A stretch of 64,000 nt of DNA from Aliivibrio salmonicida LFI1238 (GCF_000196495.1 NC_011312.1:2852001-2916000), one strand, 5' to 3'. Shown: positions 18,835 to 28,089, counted from the stretch's first letter. The notes: generated by a model not told the origin, from the sequence alone. Numbers and translations: made by a program.

Positions 18835-19781
18835 AAGCGCTCAGCGATACGTAGAACAGAACTACGCGAGCGAACATTAACATCAACTTCATTAACGGTA
18901 GGTTTAATGGCTTTACCAATAGGCTTCATTTTTGCACTGCCTAATGCTTTAATTTGGTTTTCAGTCAGAGGAATACCATGAGGGACTTGCGGACCTCTGC
19001 TTTCTTTACGAATAAAGTGCTTAACCATGCGATCTTCTAATGAATGAAAACTAATCACAGACAAACGTCCACCCTCAGCAAACACATCAAGAGCGCCATT
19101 TAACGCCGTATCAATCTCATCCAATTCACTATTAATATAAATGCGGAATGCTTGGAAAGTACGAGTCGCAGGATGCTTTTTCTCTTTAAAATTCTTAGGC
19201 GCAACATCAGAAATTAATTTAGCGAGTTGACCAGTACGAGTTAACGGCTCATTCTCTTCGTTATCACGGTAAGCAACAATACCTTTAGCAATTCGCCATG
19301 CGTGCTTATCTTCGCCAAACTCACGAATAACCCAAGTAATATCTTCAACATCGGCAGTCAATAACCATTGAGATACCGGCATTCCAGAGGTTGGATCCAT
19401 GCGCATATCTAATGGGCCATCTTTCATGAAGCTAAAACCACGGTCTGCATCATCAAGTTGTGGTGATGACACACCTAAATCAAGTAAAACACCATCAATT
19501 TGTCCCACTAAACCTAACTCTTCGACATACCCTTTTAGACCAGAGAATGGTCCATGAATAATGTTGAATCTAGGATCCGTAATGGTTTTCGCTTCAGCAA
19601 TTGCTTGAGGATCACGGTCAATACTGTACAAACGTCCGTTTTCACCTAATCGAGATAAAATTTGACGACTATGACCACCGCGGCCAAAAGTACCATCAAT
19701 ATAGATACCATCAGGTTTAATCGCTAAACCATCAATAGATTCATGAAGAAGAACGGATACGTGTTGAAATTGTTCAGACAT
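18831..19781 (-). CDS. rsmH: RsmH (MraW), 16S rRNA m4C1402 methyltransferase
   Basis: RsmH methylates N4 of C1402 in the decoding centre of 16S rRNA using SAM. The 316 residues include HVSVLLHESIDGL at the N-terminus, the SAM loop YIDGTFGRGGHS, GVLLDLGVSSPQLD, RGFSFMKDGPLDMRMD and VISFHSLEDRMVKHF. It is the first gene of the cluster here; the mraZ repressor gene that precedes it in E. coli is absent, and rnpB lies upstream. The C-terminus overlaps ftsL (ATGA). Confidence 0.98.
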   Translation of the reverse strand: MSEQFQHVSVLLHESIDGLAIKPDGIYIDGTFGRGGHSRQILSRLGENGRLYSIDRDPQAIAEAKTITDPRFNIIHGPFSGLKGYVEELGLVGQIDGVLLDLGVSSPQLDDADRGFSFMKDGPLDMRMDPTSGMPVSQWLLTADVEDITWVIREFGEDKHAWRIAKGIVAYRDNEENEPLTRTGQLAKLISDVAPKNFKEKKHPATRTFQAFRIYINSELDEIDTALNGALDVFAEGGRLSVISFHSLEDRMVKHFIRKESRGPQVPHGIPLTENQIKALGSAKMKPIGKAIKPTVNEVDVNVRSRSSVLRIAERL

Positions 19782-19907
19782 AGTGAGTATTTACTACCGT
19801 AATAATGAGAATAAGCGACTGAATTTTAGCTAGAAGTGTAAACTAAAAATACAGTGGTGTGTGTCAAATTAGTGATAATTCTAAACCAATGTAGCAGAAA
19901 GCACAAA
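19782..19907 (-). promoter_or_regulatory. Leader/promoter region of the dcw cluster
   Basis: This A/T-rich stretch between the rnpB terminator and rsmH must contain the main dcw promoter. A perfect TTGACA lies at 19862-19867 (minus), but no good -10 stands at 17 bases; TTTACA/TACACT lies 19-21 bases further and TAAAAT further still. The exact promoter is therefore uncertain. No MraZ-type repeated boxes were recognised, consistent with the absence of mraZ. Confidence 0.35.
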
Positions 19908-19945
19908 GCCCACCATAAGACTACCGAAATAGTTTTATGGTGGGC
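19908..19945 (-). terminator. Terminator of rnpB
   Basis: GCCCACCATAA pairs with TTATGGTGGGC around a 16-base loop that can pair further. On the minus strand it is followed by TTTGTGCTTT, a weak but plausible T-tract, directly after the 3' end of RNase P RNA. Confidence 0.75.
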
Positions 19946-19949
19946 TAAG

Positions 19950-20358
<409 letters not shown>

Positions 20359-20412
20359 GAAGCGAATGATATAAGAGTCAGTTATAACTTACCACCCTTT
20401 TTCTCGATTCTC

Positions 20413-21276
20413 TTAATCTAAATGCTCTAAACCCCATTTGTATAGGGCATTTTTCTTCACTCCGTGTATTTCAGCCGCCATCGCCGCTGCTTTTTTAAGC
20501 GGAAGCTCTTTTACAAGGATAGAAACAGAGCGAGTTGCTTCAAATGGCAGTTCATCTTTCGCTTCACTTCTAAAGCCATGGATAAGTAAAACCATCTCTC
20601 CACGCTTGCGATTTTCGTCTTCTTTAACCCATTCAATCAACTCACCCAGTGGTGCGCCATAAATGGTTTCATATCTTTTTGTTAATTCACGAGCCAAGAC
20701 AACCTGTCGGTCAGCACCAAGTACTGTCAACATGTCGTCTAATGAATCCATAATTCGATGTGGTGATTCATAAAAAATACACGTACGTTCTGCTTGTGCT
20801 ATTTCTTCAAATTTATCTCGACGACCTTTACTTTTCGGGGGCAAGAAACCTTCAAAACTAAATCGATCAGAAGGTAAACCAGCAGCCGACAATGCAGTAA
20901 TAACAGCACAAGCGCCAGGTAATGGGACAACATTGACATTTGCTTGACGACAGCGGTTTACTAAGTGGTAACCTGGGTCACTGATCAGTGGCGTTCCCGC
21001 ATCTGAGACAAGAGCAATAGATTTACCTTCTTGTAATTTACTGATTAGAAGGTCTGCTTTATGCTGTTCATTGTGATCATGTAATGCAAACGTTTGACTA
21101 GAAATGCCAAAATGAGACAATAACCTGCCTGTATGTCGGGTATCTTCAGCCGCAATCAAGTCTACGGATTTTAAAACATCCAAAGCTCGTTGGGTTATGT
21201 CGCCTAAATTACCGATTGGGGTAGGTACAATGTACAAAGTTGCAGCCTCTACCACAGATAAATTGTGATCTGTCAT
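20413..21276 (-). CDS. rsmI: RsmI, 16S rRNA 2'-O-methyltransferase (C1402)
   Basis: RsmI methylates the ribose of C1402, the same nucleotide that RsmH modifies on its base. I prefer the ATG at 21276 (MTDHNLSVVEAATLYIVPTP), giving 287 residues (E. coli 286), over an ATG at 21327. Tetrapyrrole-methylase-fold motifs are visible: LYIVPTPIGNLGDITQRALDVL, AAEDTRHTGRLL, LVSDAGTPLISDPGYHLV and PLPGACAVITALSAAGLP. It is divergent from lpoA, as in E. coli. Confidence 0.97.
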   Translation of the reverse strand: MTDHNLSVVEAATLYIVPTPIGNLGDITQRALDVLKSVDLIAAEDTRHTGRLLSHFGISSQTFALHDHNEQHKADLLISKLQEGKSIALVSDAGTPLISDPGYHLVNRCRQANVNVVPLPGACAVITALSAAGLPSDRFSFEGFLPPKSKGRRDKFEEIAQAERTCIFYESPHRIMDSLDDMLTVLGADRQVVLARELTKRYETIYGAPLGELIEWVKEDENRKRGEMVLLIHGFRSEAKDELPFEATRSVSILVKELPLKKAAAMAAEIHGVKKNALYKWGLEHLD

Positions 21277-21412
21277 TTGTTTACTATCTCTTCTGCGATT
21301 AATATAGGGAATATAAGTAGACATCACTATAATGAAAATAATATTTTAGCTGTTCGGGTGATTCGCATCCATAGTAAAAACAGCCCTTTTAAGTAGGACC
21401 AGTATATTACCC

Positions 21413-23224
21413 ATGGCAAATATGACCTTTAGAAAGAACAGTGTAACACGCCTTGTTGCTCCTGTAGCCTTAGCGCTAACATTAGCCGCGTGTTCAAGCT
21501 CACCGACATCCCCTGAGCGTCTTGATATCACTCAATCGCCATCAGAAACAAGTTCTGCTTATATTCTAAAAGCCGATCAGCAACAAGGTAACTTACAAGC
21601 TAACTTACTTATCATGGCATTGAAGGCCGCGGTACAAGAACAGAATACAGAGCTCTCTAAAAATTTACTTACGCGTTTAGCTACGATGGATTTATCCCCA
21701 GCTCAAATCGCTGAGATTCAGTTAATAAAAGCAGAGCAACTGAAGTCACAAAATAAATACACTCAAGCGTTGCAAGAACTAAATTTTGAAGCTTGGTGGA
21801 AACTAGAAAACTCACAATGGATTGAGTACTACGAGCTTCGTCATGAACTGTATTTATTTAATGGCGACAATCTGAATGCGGCAAGAGAGCTCATTCAATT
21901 AGAACCTTTTAAAGCTCAAGATCAAAAAGCGCAATTATGGTCACAAGTATGGACGAATATTTCATCACTAAATAGCGCAAGCCTTCAAGCAATACAACTT
22001 GACGAAAAAGAAAACATTCTTCATGGCTGGGTCCAATTAGCAACCTATTCAGACACACTAAAACACTCTCCTGTTCGTTTGCAGCAAGCATTTAAAGACT
22101 GGTTACAAGCAAATCCAATGCATCCCGCAGCGACTTACACTCCACAAGAAGTATTAGATATATTAGCATTAGATATTGTTCGTCCAGAGCATGTCGCTTT
22201 ACTTCTTCCTTTGACTGGCCGCTTTGGACCACAAGGTATGCGTGTACGCGATGGCTTTATTAATGCCATGATGGAAGATAAAGAACGTGACGATTTCACT
22301 ACATTAAAAATTATCGACACTCAAGTAACCCCAATGTCAGAGATTCTTCCTATCCTTGATAAAGAGCAAATTCAATTTGTGGTTGGCCCGCTAATTCGCA
22401 GTGAAATTGAAGAGTTTCAGACCTTAAATTCAGCAGACATTCCGCAACTCGCGCTTAATATTCCAAGCGAAATTAATGTTGATAAAAACAGCTGCTATTT
22501 CACTCTATCTCCGGAACAAGAAGTAGAGCAAGCAGCCATTCACTTATTTAAACTTGGTCACAAACATCCCCTGTTTCTTGCTCCGCAAGGAAGAATGGGT
22601 GAACGTTTGAATCAAGCATTCAGTGATAAATGGTTCCAATTAACGTCACAAAAACCATCGACAAGTTACTTTGGTTCAAAAGCACAGCTACAACAAAAAG
22701 TGAACAGCGTATTTGGCCTTGAAAGCAGCCAAGCTCGTATTTACCAAATGAACGCCTTAGCTGGTATTGATTTAGAATCTCAACCACGCAGTCGTCGTGA
22801 TATTGATGCGGTCTATATGATTGCAACCAGTGGTGAATTAACGCTACTAAAACCATTTATTGAAGTGGCGATTAACCCAGGTATTACACCGCCTAAATTA
22901 TACGCAAGTTCACGCAGTAACAATGGACGTCAAACACAGCTAGCTGAAATTCGTGGTGTTGAATTCAGTGACATTCCACTACTGACAAACGAAAACCACA
23001 GTTTTAATGTTCAGTTTGAAAAACTATGGCCTGACAGCAGTAATGGTGAAACTCGACTTCACGCACTTGGTATGGATGCTTACCAACTAATTACCGAATT
23101 ACCACAGATGAAAGCGGTAGATAATTATCAAATGGAAGGTAAAACCGGTGAGTTAAGCATTAACCAAGAATGTGTGATTCAACGAAAAATGAGTTGGGCT
23201 ATTCATGGAGAAGAAACCGAATAA
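21413..23224 (+). CDS. lpoA: LpoA, outer-membrane lipoprotein activator of PBP1a
   Basis: LpoA spans the periplasm from the outer membrane and stimulates the peptidoglycan synthase PBP1a. The 603-residue protein has a lipoprotein signal peptide ending in the lipobox LAAC (Cys about residue 27), an N-terminal TPR-like region rich in Gln/Leu helices (about 45-240), and a C-terminal domain related to periplasmic type I ligand-binding folds (from HVALLLPLTGRFGPQGMRVR). It is shorter than E. coli LpoA (678). Its last 20 bases overlap yraN. A second ATG lies three codons in. Confidence 0.93.
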   Translation: MANMTFRKNSVTRLVAPVALALTLAACSSSPTSPERLDITQSPSETSSAYILKADQQQGNLQANLLIMALKAAVQEQNTELSKNLLTRLATMDLSPAQIAEIQLIKAEQLKSQNKYTQALQELNFEAWWKLENSQWIEYYELRHELYLFNGDNLNAARELIQLEPFKAQDQKAQLWSQVWTNISSLNSASLQAIQLDEKENILHGWVQLATYSDTLKHSPVRLQQAFKDWLQANPMHPAATYTPQEVLDILALDIVRPEHVALLLPLTGRFGPQGMRVRDGFINAMMEDKERDDFTTLKIIDTQVTPMSEILPILDKEQIQFVVGPLIRSEIEEFQTLNSADIPQLALNIPSEINVDKNSCYFTLSPEQEVEQAAIHLFKLGHKHPLFLAPQGRMGERLNQAFSDKWFQLTSQKPSTSYFGSKAQLQQKVNSVFGLESSQARIYQMNALAGIDLESQPRSRRDIDAVYMIATSGELTLLKPFIEVAINPGITPPKLYASSRSNNGRQTQLAEIRGVEFSDIPLLTNENHSFNVQFEKLWPDSSNGETRLHALGMDAYQLITELPQMKAVDNYQMEGKTGELSINQECVIQRKMSWAIHGEETE

Positions 23225-23576
23225 ACGAATTAAAGGTGAATATTATGAGTTGATGGCAAAGCGCTATTTAGAGACACATCAACTCACATTCATCGAGCGT
23301 AATTTTTATTCAAAAACGGGAGAGCTCGATCTCATTATGCGAGATCGAGATTCTTTCGTTTTTGTCGAAGTAAAATACCGAGCATCTTCAAATTACGGTT
23401 CTGCTCAAGAAATGGTAACATGGCAAAAACAACGCAAGTTACAAAGAACCGCTCTCTTCTGGCTAATGAAAAATGGCCTCTCGGTTGAACACACATCTTT
23501 TAGATTTGATGTAGTTGCTATCCACTCTCAAGGTCAGGACATCAACTGGATCAAAAATGCAATTGTTGAAGGGTAA
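23205..23576 (+). CDS. yraN: YraN, UPF0102 nuclease-fold protein
   Basis: YraN belongs to a widespread family with a Holliday-resolvase/restriction-endonuclease-like fold and no firmly established role. The 123 residues show the family core: KGEYYELMAKRYLE, GELDLIMRD and FVFVEVKYR, whose Asp, Glu and Lys form the nuclease-type D-ExK arrangement. It starts inside the end of lpoA and is 3 bases before diaA, so it is probably translated from the lpoA message. This lpoA-yraN-diaA-dolP order matches E. coli. Confidence 0.93.
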   Translation: MEKKPNKRIKGEYYELMAKRYLETHQLTFIERNFYSKTGELDLIMRDRDSFVFVEVKYRASSNYGSAQEMVTWQKQRKLQRTALFWLMKNGLSVEHTSFRFDVVAIHSQGQDINWIKNAIVEG

Positions 23577-23579
23577 ACA

Positions 23580-24170
23580 ATGCTAGAACATATCAAAGAA
23601 AGCTTTACTGAAAGTATTCAAATCCAAATTGCGGCTGCGGAAGCACTCCCAGATCATATTATGCATGCTTCTCAAGCGATGGTTTCAACGCTATTGAACG
23701 GCAATAAAGTGCTCTGCTGCGGTAATGGGGGTTCTGCATCAAATGCTCAACAGTTTGCCTCTTGTTTGCTAAACCGTTTTGAAACAGAACGACCAAGTCT
23801 TCCTGCCATGGCATTAACGGCTGATACATCAACATTAACGGCGATTGCAAACGACTATAACTATGATGAGATCTTCTCAAAACAAGTGAGAGCATTAGGC
23901 CAACCTGGGGACATATTATTAGCCATATCAACAAGTGGTAATAGCCAAGACATTCTAAAAGCAATGGAAGCCGCCGTAAGTCGCGACATGACAATTATTG
24001 CACTAACAGGAATGGATGGTGGTGTAATGGCTGGTTTATTAGGTGAATCAGACGTTGAAATAAGAATACCATCACACCGAGTAGCTCGAATTCAAGAGGT
24101 TCATTTAGTTACATTGCATTGTATTTGTGATCTTGTTGATCAAGTCCTCTTCCCACAACACACAGAGTAA
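23580..24170 (+). CDS. diaA: DiaA, SIS-domain DnaA-binding initiator regulator
   Basis: DiaA binds DnaA and promotes its ordered assembly at oriC for timely initiation. The 196 residues match the E. coli length and have a single SIS fold (about 40-185) with CCGNGGSASNAQQFASCLLNR, ANDYNYDEIFSKQV and LLAISTSGNSQDILKAM. The family resembles GmhA (sedoheptulose-7-phosphate isomerase), which is the alternative, but the lpoA-yraN-X-dolP context favours DiaA. dolP follows after 5 bases. Confidence 0.9.
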   Translation: MLEHIKESFTESIQIQIAAAEALPDHIMHASQAMVSTLLNGNKVLCCGNGGSASNAQQFASCLLNRFETERPSLPAMALTADTSTLTAIANDYNYDEIFSKQVRALGQPGDILLAISTSGNSQDILKAMEAAVSRDMTIIALTGMDGGVMAGLLGESDVEIRIPSHRVARIQEVHLVTLHCICDLVDQVLFPQHTE

Positions 24171-24175
24171 ATATC

Positions 24176-24763
24176 ATGAAAGCCTTTAAACTAAGTGCAT
24201 TGTTGCTCTCTATCGTACTGTTGCAAGGCTGTGCAGGACTATTTATTGCTGGTGCGGCTACCACAGCTTCTGTTGTTACTGACCACCGAAGCATGAAAGA
24301 ACAATTATCAGATAAGAATCGCGCGTTAGAAGCGACGGGATTAGCAAATAAATCCCCTTACCAATACAACATGAGAGTAAGTGCTGTTGCTTATGACGGT
24401 AAAGTATTGCTTATGGGGCAGGCAAAAGACAAAGAGATAAATCAACAATTTGAGCAACAAGTAAAAACAATTAAAGGCGTTAAAACCGTTTATAATCAAA
24501 TTCGAATTCGCCCTTTATTAACTTTCACTCAAATTAATAATGACAGCTGGATCACAACCAAAGTGAAATCGTCATTGTTAGCCGATTCTGAATTAAATGG
24601 GATTAAAGTGAGCGTCTACACTGAAGCTCAGGAAGTATTTTTAGTCGGTTTTGTCACTGAAGAGCAAGGCAATTTAGCAGCCGATATCGCACGAAACGTA
24701 ACCGGTGTTAAAGGGGTTATAAAAGCGTTTGAATATGGTCAAGGCGACAGTGTTAAAAAGTAG
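24176..24763 (+). CDS. dolP: DolP (YraP), BON-domain outer-membrane lipoprotein
   Basis: DolP is an outer-membrane lipoprotein that supports envelope integrity and interacts with the BAM complex region. The signal peptide ends in the lipobox LLQGC (Cys about residue 19). Two BON domains follow (about 45-115 and 122-192), recognisable from VAYDGKVLLMGQAKDKEINQ with VKTIKGVKTVYNQIRI and WITTKVKSSLLADSELNG. The 195 residues match E. coli (191). It is the last gene before a shared terminator with sspB. Confidence 0.93.
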   Translation: MKAFKLSALLLSIVLLQGCAGLFIAGAATTASVVTDHRSMKEQLSDKNRALEATGLANKSPYQYNMRVSAVAYDGKVLLMGQAKDKEINQQFEQQVKTIKGVKTVYNQIRIRPLLTFTQINNDSWITTKVKSSLLADSELNGIKVSVYTEAQEVFLVGFVTEEQGNLAADIARNVTGVKGVIKAFEYGQGDSVKK

Positions 24764-24779
24764 ATAAATAAAGACATAC

Positions 24780-24811
24780 AAAAAAGCCTGCACATATGCA
24801 GGCTTTTTTTT
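24780..24811. terminator. Bidirectional terminator, dolP / sspB
   Basis: AAAAAAGCCTGCA pairs with TGCAGGCTTTTTT around a 4-base loop, with A- and T-runs on the two sides. It serves the converging dolP and sspB genes; its right edge touches the sspB stop codon. Confidence 0.9.
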
Positions 24812-25265
24812 ATTTGACGACTCGTAAACTCGGACGACCACTTGGGCGTGGTGGCTCGGGTTTATCATCAGATAGCGTATTTTCAGTTGAATCTAATGAT
24901 TCATCTTCGAAGATACCTTCATCAGCATCCATCTCATAAGCTTCTTCAGGTTCAAACATAGTCCCAGCACCATTCTCACGGGCATAGATAGCTTGAATTG
25001 CATAAATTGGCACAATGATCGAATGAGGACGACCGCTAAAACGAGCATTAAACGTTACCGCTTCGTTTCCCATTTCTAAATTACCAACAGAGTGAGGGGC
25101 AGTATTTAAAATAATCTGTCCATCTTGGATAAACTCTTCAGGTACACGAACACCATTCATAGTGGCATCAACAACAAGATGAGGAGTCAACTCGTTATCT
25201 ACAATCCATTCATAAAAAGCACGTAATAAATATGGGCGACGAGGCATCATAGAACTAATATCCAT
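24810..25265 (-). CDS. sspB: SspB, ClpXP adaptor for ssrA-tagged proteins
   Basis: SspB hands ssrA-tagged and other substrates to ClpXP. The 151-residue protein has the substrate-binding domain (about 1-110, MSSMMPRRPYLLRAFYEWIVDN-like start, NARFSGRPHSIIVPI), an acidic flexible linker rich in Glu and Asp (about 112-137), and the C-terminal ClpX-docking tail GRPSLRVVK. Its start overlaps the sspA stop by one base, so the two are translationally coupled as in E. coli. Confidence 0.97.
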   Translation of the reverse strand: MDISSMMPRRPYLLRAFYEWIVDNELTPHLVVDATMNGVRVPEEFIQDGQIILNTAPHSVGNLEMGNEAVTFNARFSGRPHSIIVPIYAIQAIYARENGAGTMFEPEEAYEMDADEGIFEDESLDSTENTLSDDKPEPPRPSGRPSLRVVK

Positions 25266-25930
25266 TAGTTCGTTAGACGCATTTCACGTTCAATTTCAGT
25301 TAAAGATGCTAGGAATGAATCTCGTTCAAATACACGATTCATATACACTTTCATCTCTTTAGAACCCGGACCAGATAACTCAATACCCATAGAAGGTAAA
25401 CGCCATAACAGCGGAGCTAAATAACAGTCAACTAAGCTAAATTCATCACTCATGAAGTAAGTGTACTCAGCGAAGATAGGACCTAACATCAATAAATCAT
25501 TACGCAATTTAGCACGTGCCGCTTCTGATTCTGATTCTGATTCTGATTCTGATTCTGATTCTTCAAAAGTACCAGTAGCAATGATCTTAGCCAATGAGTA
25601 CCAGTTAGTTTCAACACGGTGCATCATCAAACGACTATTACCACGAGCGACAGGATAAACAGGCATCAATGGCGGATGAGGAAAACGCTCATCTAAATAT
25701 TCCATAATGATGTTTGAGTTATATAGTGCAAGCTCGCGGTCAACTAATGTTGGAACCGTTTTGTAAGGGTTTAACTCTACAAGTTCTGCAGGTAAGTTGG
25801 ATGGTTCAACCAATTCAACTTCAACACTTACTCCTTTCTCAGCCAATACAATGCGTACTTGGTGACTGTACATGTCAGAAGCGTCTGAAAAAAGCGTCAT
25901 TACTGAGCGTTTGTTGGCAGCAACAGCCAT
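25265..25930 (-). CDS. sspA: SspA, stringent starvation protein A with Ser-Glu repeat
   Basis: SspA is a GST-fold protein that binds RNA polymerase and alters transcription under stress. The sequence MAVAANKRSVMTLFSDASDM, DERFPHPPLMPVYPVARG, SDEFSLVDCYLAPLLWRLP and RVFERDSFLASLTEIEREMR identifies it. It is 221 residues against 212 in E. coli; the excess maps to a Ser-Glu repeat (about residues 124-135) encoded by six tandem hexanucleotides at 25527-25562. The repeat lies on the linker between the thioredoxin-like and helical GST domains and keeps the frame. A strong GGAGG precedes the start; a terminator-like hairpin lies in the leader. Confidence 0.97.
   Translation of the reverse strand: MAVAANKRSVMTLFSDASDMYSHQVRIVLAEKGVSVEVELVEPSNLPAELVELNPYKTVPTLVDRELALYNSNIIMEYLDERFPHPPLMPVYPVARGNSRLMMHRVETNWYSLAKIIATGTFEESESESESESESEAARAKLRNDLLMLGPIFAEYTYFMSDEFSLVDCYLAPLLWRLPSMGIELSGPGSKEMKVYMNRVFERDSFLASLTEIEREMRLTN
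25527..25562. repeat. Hexanucleotide tandem repeat, GATTCT x6, inside sspA
   Basis: Six perfect copies of GATTCT (AGAATC on the coding strand), preceded by a partial TTCT. Each unit encodes one Ser-Glu pair, so gain or loss of units changes SspA length without a frameshift. Confidence 0.97.
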
Positions 25931-25958
25931 TGAGCCCTCCGGTATTTATCTAAGGAGC

Positions 25959-25980
25959 AAAAAGCACCATTTTCTGGTGC
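25959..25980 (-). promoter_or_regulatory. Terminator-like hairpin in the sspA leader
   Basis: On the minus strand GCACCA pairs with TGGTGC around a 5-base loop and is followed by TTTTTG. It lies about 30 bases before the sspA start and downstream of the A/T-rich region where an sspA promoter is expected. It could be an attenuator or a second terminator for petABC. Confidence 0.55.
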
Positions 25981-26034
25981 CAGTCAGCTAATTTTTTTAT
26001 AACATTCGTATAAAAATAAGTAGTGACACAAAAA

Positions 26035-26057
26035 CAATGGAGGCAGGGCCTCCATTG
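26035..26057 (-). terminator. Terminator of petABC
   Basis: On the minus strand a 10-bp stem CAATGGAGGC/GCCTCCATTG with a 3-base loop is followed by TTTTTGTG, about 30 bases after the petC stop. Confidence 0.88.
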
Positions 26058-26086
26058 CATACAATTAACGACCTAGAATATCACGA

Positions 26087-26824
26087 TTAATGGACATCGC
26101 GCCAATATTCTTTCTTAAGTAAATAACAAACAAAAGCGAATATCACTAGGAATCCCATCACCCACCAACCTAAACGATGACGCTCAAGCTGAACTGGATC
26201 ACCTGAATACTCCAAGAAATTAACTAAATCGCGCACAGAGTCATCAAACTCTCCGACCGTTAACTCACCAGTACCATCTGATTCCACACCAATAACCGTT
26301 TTATGTTCAACGCCATCAACAACAGTGGTTTCATAAATAGGGGTTGTTACGCCTTGCAGTTCTTGAAGAACATGAGGCATACCGACACTAGGGAAAACCA
26401 TGTTATTTACACCGAATGGACGAGTTGGATCGGCATAAAATGTACGTAAATACGTATATAACCAATCGGTACCTCGAACGCGAGCAACTAACGTTAGATC
26501 TGGTGGTGGAGCGCCAAACCAACTAGCCGCTTGTTCTTCTGGTATCGCATTTTCCATTAAGTCTCCAATCTTCGCATCTGGATTAAACACGAGATTATCC
26601 ATCATCAGATCAACAGGGATACCAAGATCTTCAGCAACTCGACCGTAACGTTGGTACTGAGTAGAGTGACAACCCGCACAATAGTTCATGAACAACTTAG
26701 CACCATTTTGAAGAGATGCTTGATCACGAATATCATTATTTGCGCTATCTAATGGCGCTCCCGACCCTGCAGCCATTGCCATTGATGGCAACAAAGCAAA
26801 AAGTACTAAAATCAACTTTTTCAT
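26087..26824 (-). CDS. petC: PetC, cytochrome c1 of the bc1 complex
   Basis: Cytochrome c1 passes electrons from the Rieske protein to soluble cytochrome c. The 245-residue precursor has a signal peptide (cleavage after AMA, about residue 19), the heme-attachment motif CAGCH (Cys49, Cys52, His53), several conserved loops (PPPDLTLVARVRG, DPTRPFGVNNMVFPSVGMPH) and a C-terminal membrane anchor (about 216-237). It overlaps petB by 4 bases and is the last gene of petABC. E. coli lacks this complex, so its presence fits Vibrionaceae. Confidence 0.97.
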   Translation of the reverse strand: MKKLILVLFALLPSMAMAAGSGAPLDSANNDIRDQASLQNGAKLFMNYCAGCHSTQYQRYGRVAEDLGIPVDLMMDNLVFNPDAKIGDLMENAIPEEQAASWFGAPPPDLTLVARVRGTDWLYTYLRTFYADPTRPFGVNNMVFPSVGMPHVLQELQGVTTPIYETTVVDGVEHKTVIGVESDGTGELTVGEFDDSVRDLVNFLEYSGDPVQLERHRLGWWVMGFLVIFAFVCYLLKKEYWRDVH

Positions 26825-28089
26825 TTGAATGTCACCCTTTCTGGTAATGGTTTTGTTTTTTCATTTTTACTGTAAACAAACAAAAGAACAAAGAACATAA
26901 AGTAAGTTAAGCTGAATATCTGAGCTAACAATGTATACAGTGACGTTGCAGGTAATGAACCCAAAACACCAAGAGCAATAAAGCTCACAGTAAACTGCGC
27001 AATATTAAGTAAATGCAACTTACTACGGTAACGGTACGACCTTACTTTACAGCGATCCAACCAAGGAAGAAGGAACAGCACAACAATTGAAGCACCCATT
27101 GCTGCAACACCGATTAACTTATCAGGAACGGCACGCAAGATTGCATAAAATGGAGTGAAGTACCACACAGGGGCAATATGCTCTGGCGTTTTCAGTGGAT
27201 TTGCGGCTTCAAAGTTTGGTCCTTCTAAGAAGTAACCACCCATTTCAGGATTAAAGAACAATACATAGCAAAAGAAGAATAAGAAGCCAGCAACACCGAT
27301 CATATCTTTTACCGTCCCATAAGGATGGAAAGGAACAGAATCAATAATGTTGTACTTCTTCGTATAATACTCATGGAATTTAAATTGAGTTTTATGCTCA
27401 CCCTTATCATCTTTCGCTTTTGGTTTTTTAAGTTCAATACCATCAGGGTTGTTTGACCCGACTTCATGCAAAGCTAGAACATGCAGAACAACTAAAAGCA
27501 ATAACACAATCGGCAAAGCGATAACGTGTAAGGCAAAGAAACGGTTGAGCGTCGCACCCGAGATAACATAATCACCACGGATCCACAGTGTTAGGTCATC
27601 ACCAATAACAGGGATAGCACCAAACAGAGAGATAATAACTTGAGCTCCCCAGTAAGACATTTGTCCCCATGGTAATAAATACCCCATGAAAGCTTCAGCC
27701 ATTAACACTAAGAAAATCAACATACCAAATAACCACAACAGTTCACGAGGCTTCTGGTAAGAGCCGTAAATTAAACCGCGGTACATATGAAGATAAACCA
27801 CAACAAAGAAAGCTGACGCCCCAGTGGAGTGCATATAACGTAATAGCCAACCGTAATCGACATCACGCATGATGTATTCAACAGAAGCAAATGCACCTTC
27901 TCCAGAAGGAACATAATTCATTGTTAACCAAATACCCGTAATTAACTGATTAACGAGTACAAGCATTGCTAATGAGCCAAAAAAGTACCAAAAGTTAAAG
28001 TTTTTCGGCATTGGATATTCAGATAAATGCTTTTTATAGGCATTCATTGCAGGTAGACGTTTTTCTACCCAATCAAGTAATGGTTGCAT
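26821..28089 (-). CDS. petB: PetB, cytochrome b of the bc1 complex
   Basis: Cytochrome b carries the two hemes and both quinone sites of the bc1 complex in the inner membrane. The 422 residues include eight or so membrane helices, the heme-ligand helices with RYMHSTGASAFFVVVYLHMYRGL and LNRFFALHVIALPIVLLLLV, the GYLLPWGQMSYWGAQVI segment and the Qo-site PEWY equivalent (here APVWYFTPFYAILRAVP, with PVWY rather than PEWY). It overlaps petA by one base and petC by four. Confidence 0.96.
   Translation of the reverse strand: MQPLLDWVEKRLPAMNAYKKHLSEYPMPKNFNFWYFFGSLAMLVLVNQLITGIWLTMNYVPSGEGAFASVEYIMRDVDYGWLLRYMHSTGASAFFVVVYLHMYRGLIYGSYQKPRELLWLFGMLIFLVLMAEAFMGYLLPWGQMSYWGAQVIISLFGAIPVIGDDLTLWIRGDYVISGATLNRFFALHVIALPIVLLLLVVLHVLALHEVGSNNPDGIELKKPKAKDDKGEHKTQFKFHEYYTKKYNIIDSVPFHPYGTVKDMIGVAGFLFFFCYVLFFNPEMGGYFLEGPNFEAANPLKTPEHIAPVWYFTPFYAILRAVPDKLIGVAAMGASIVVLFLLPWLDRCKVRSYRYRSKLHLLNIAQFTVSFIALGVLGSLPATSLYTLLAQIFSLTYFMFFVLLFVYSKNEKTKPLPERVTFK

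Noticed and set aside
23580..24170. GmhA (LPS heptose isomerase) as the identity of the SIS protein
   Set aside because: The lpoA-yraN-X-dolP context and 196-residue length fit DiaA better, though the folds are related.
25459..25658. Plus-strand ORF with Asp-Ser repeat, overlapping the sspA hexanucleotides
   Set aside because: It is simply the opposite-strand reading of the repeat; sspA on the minus strand is certain.
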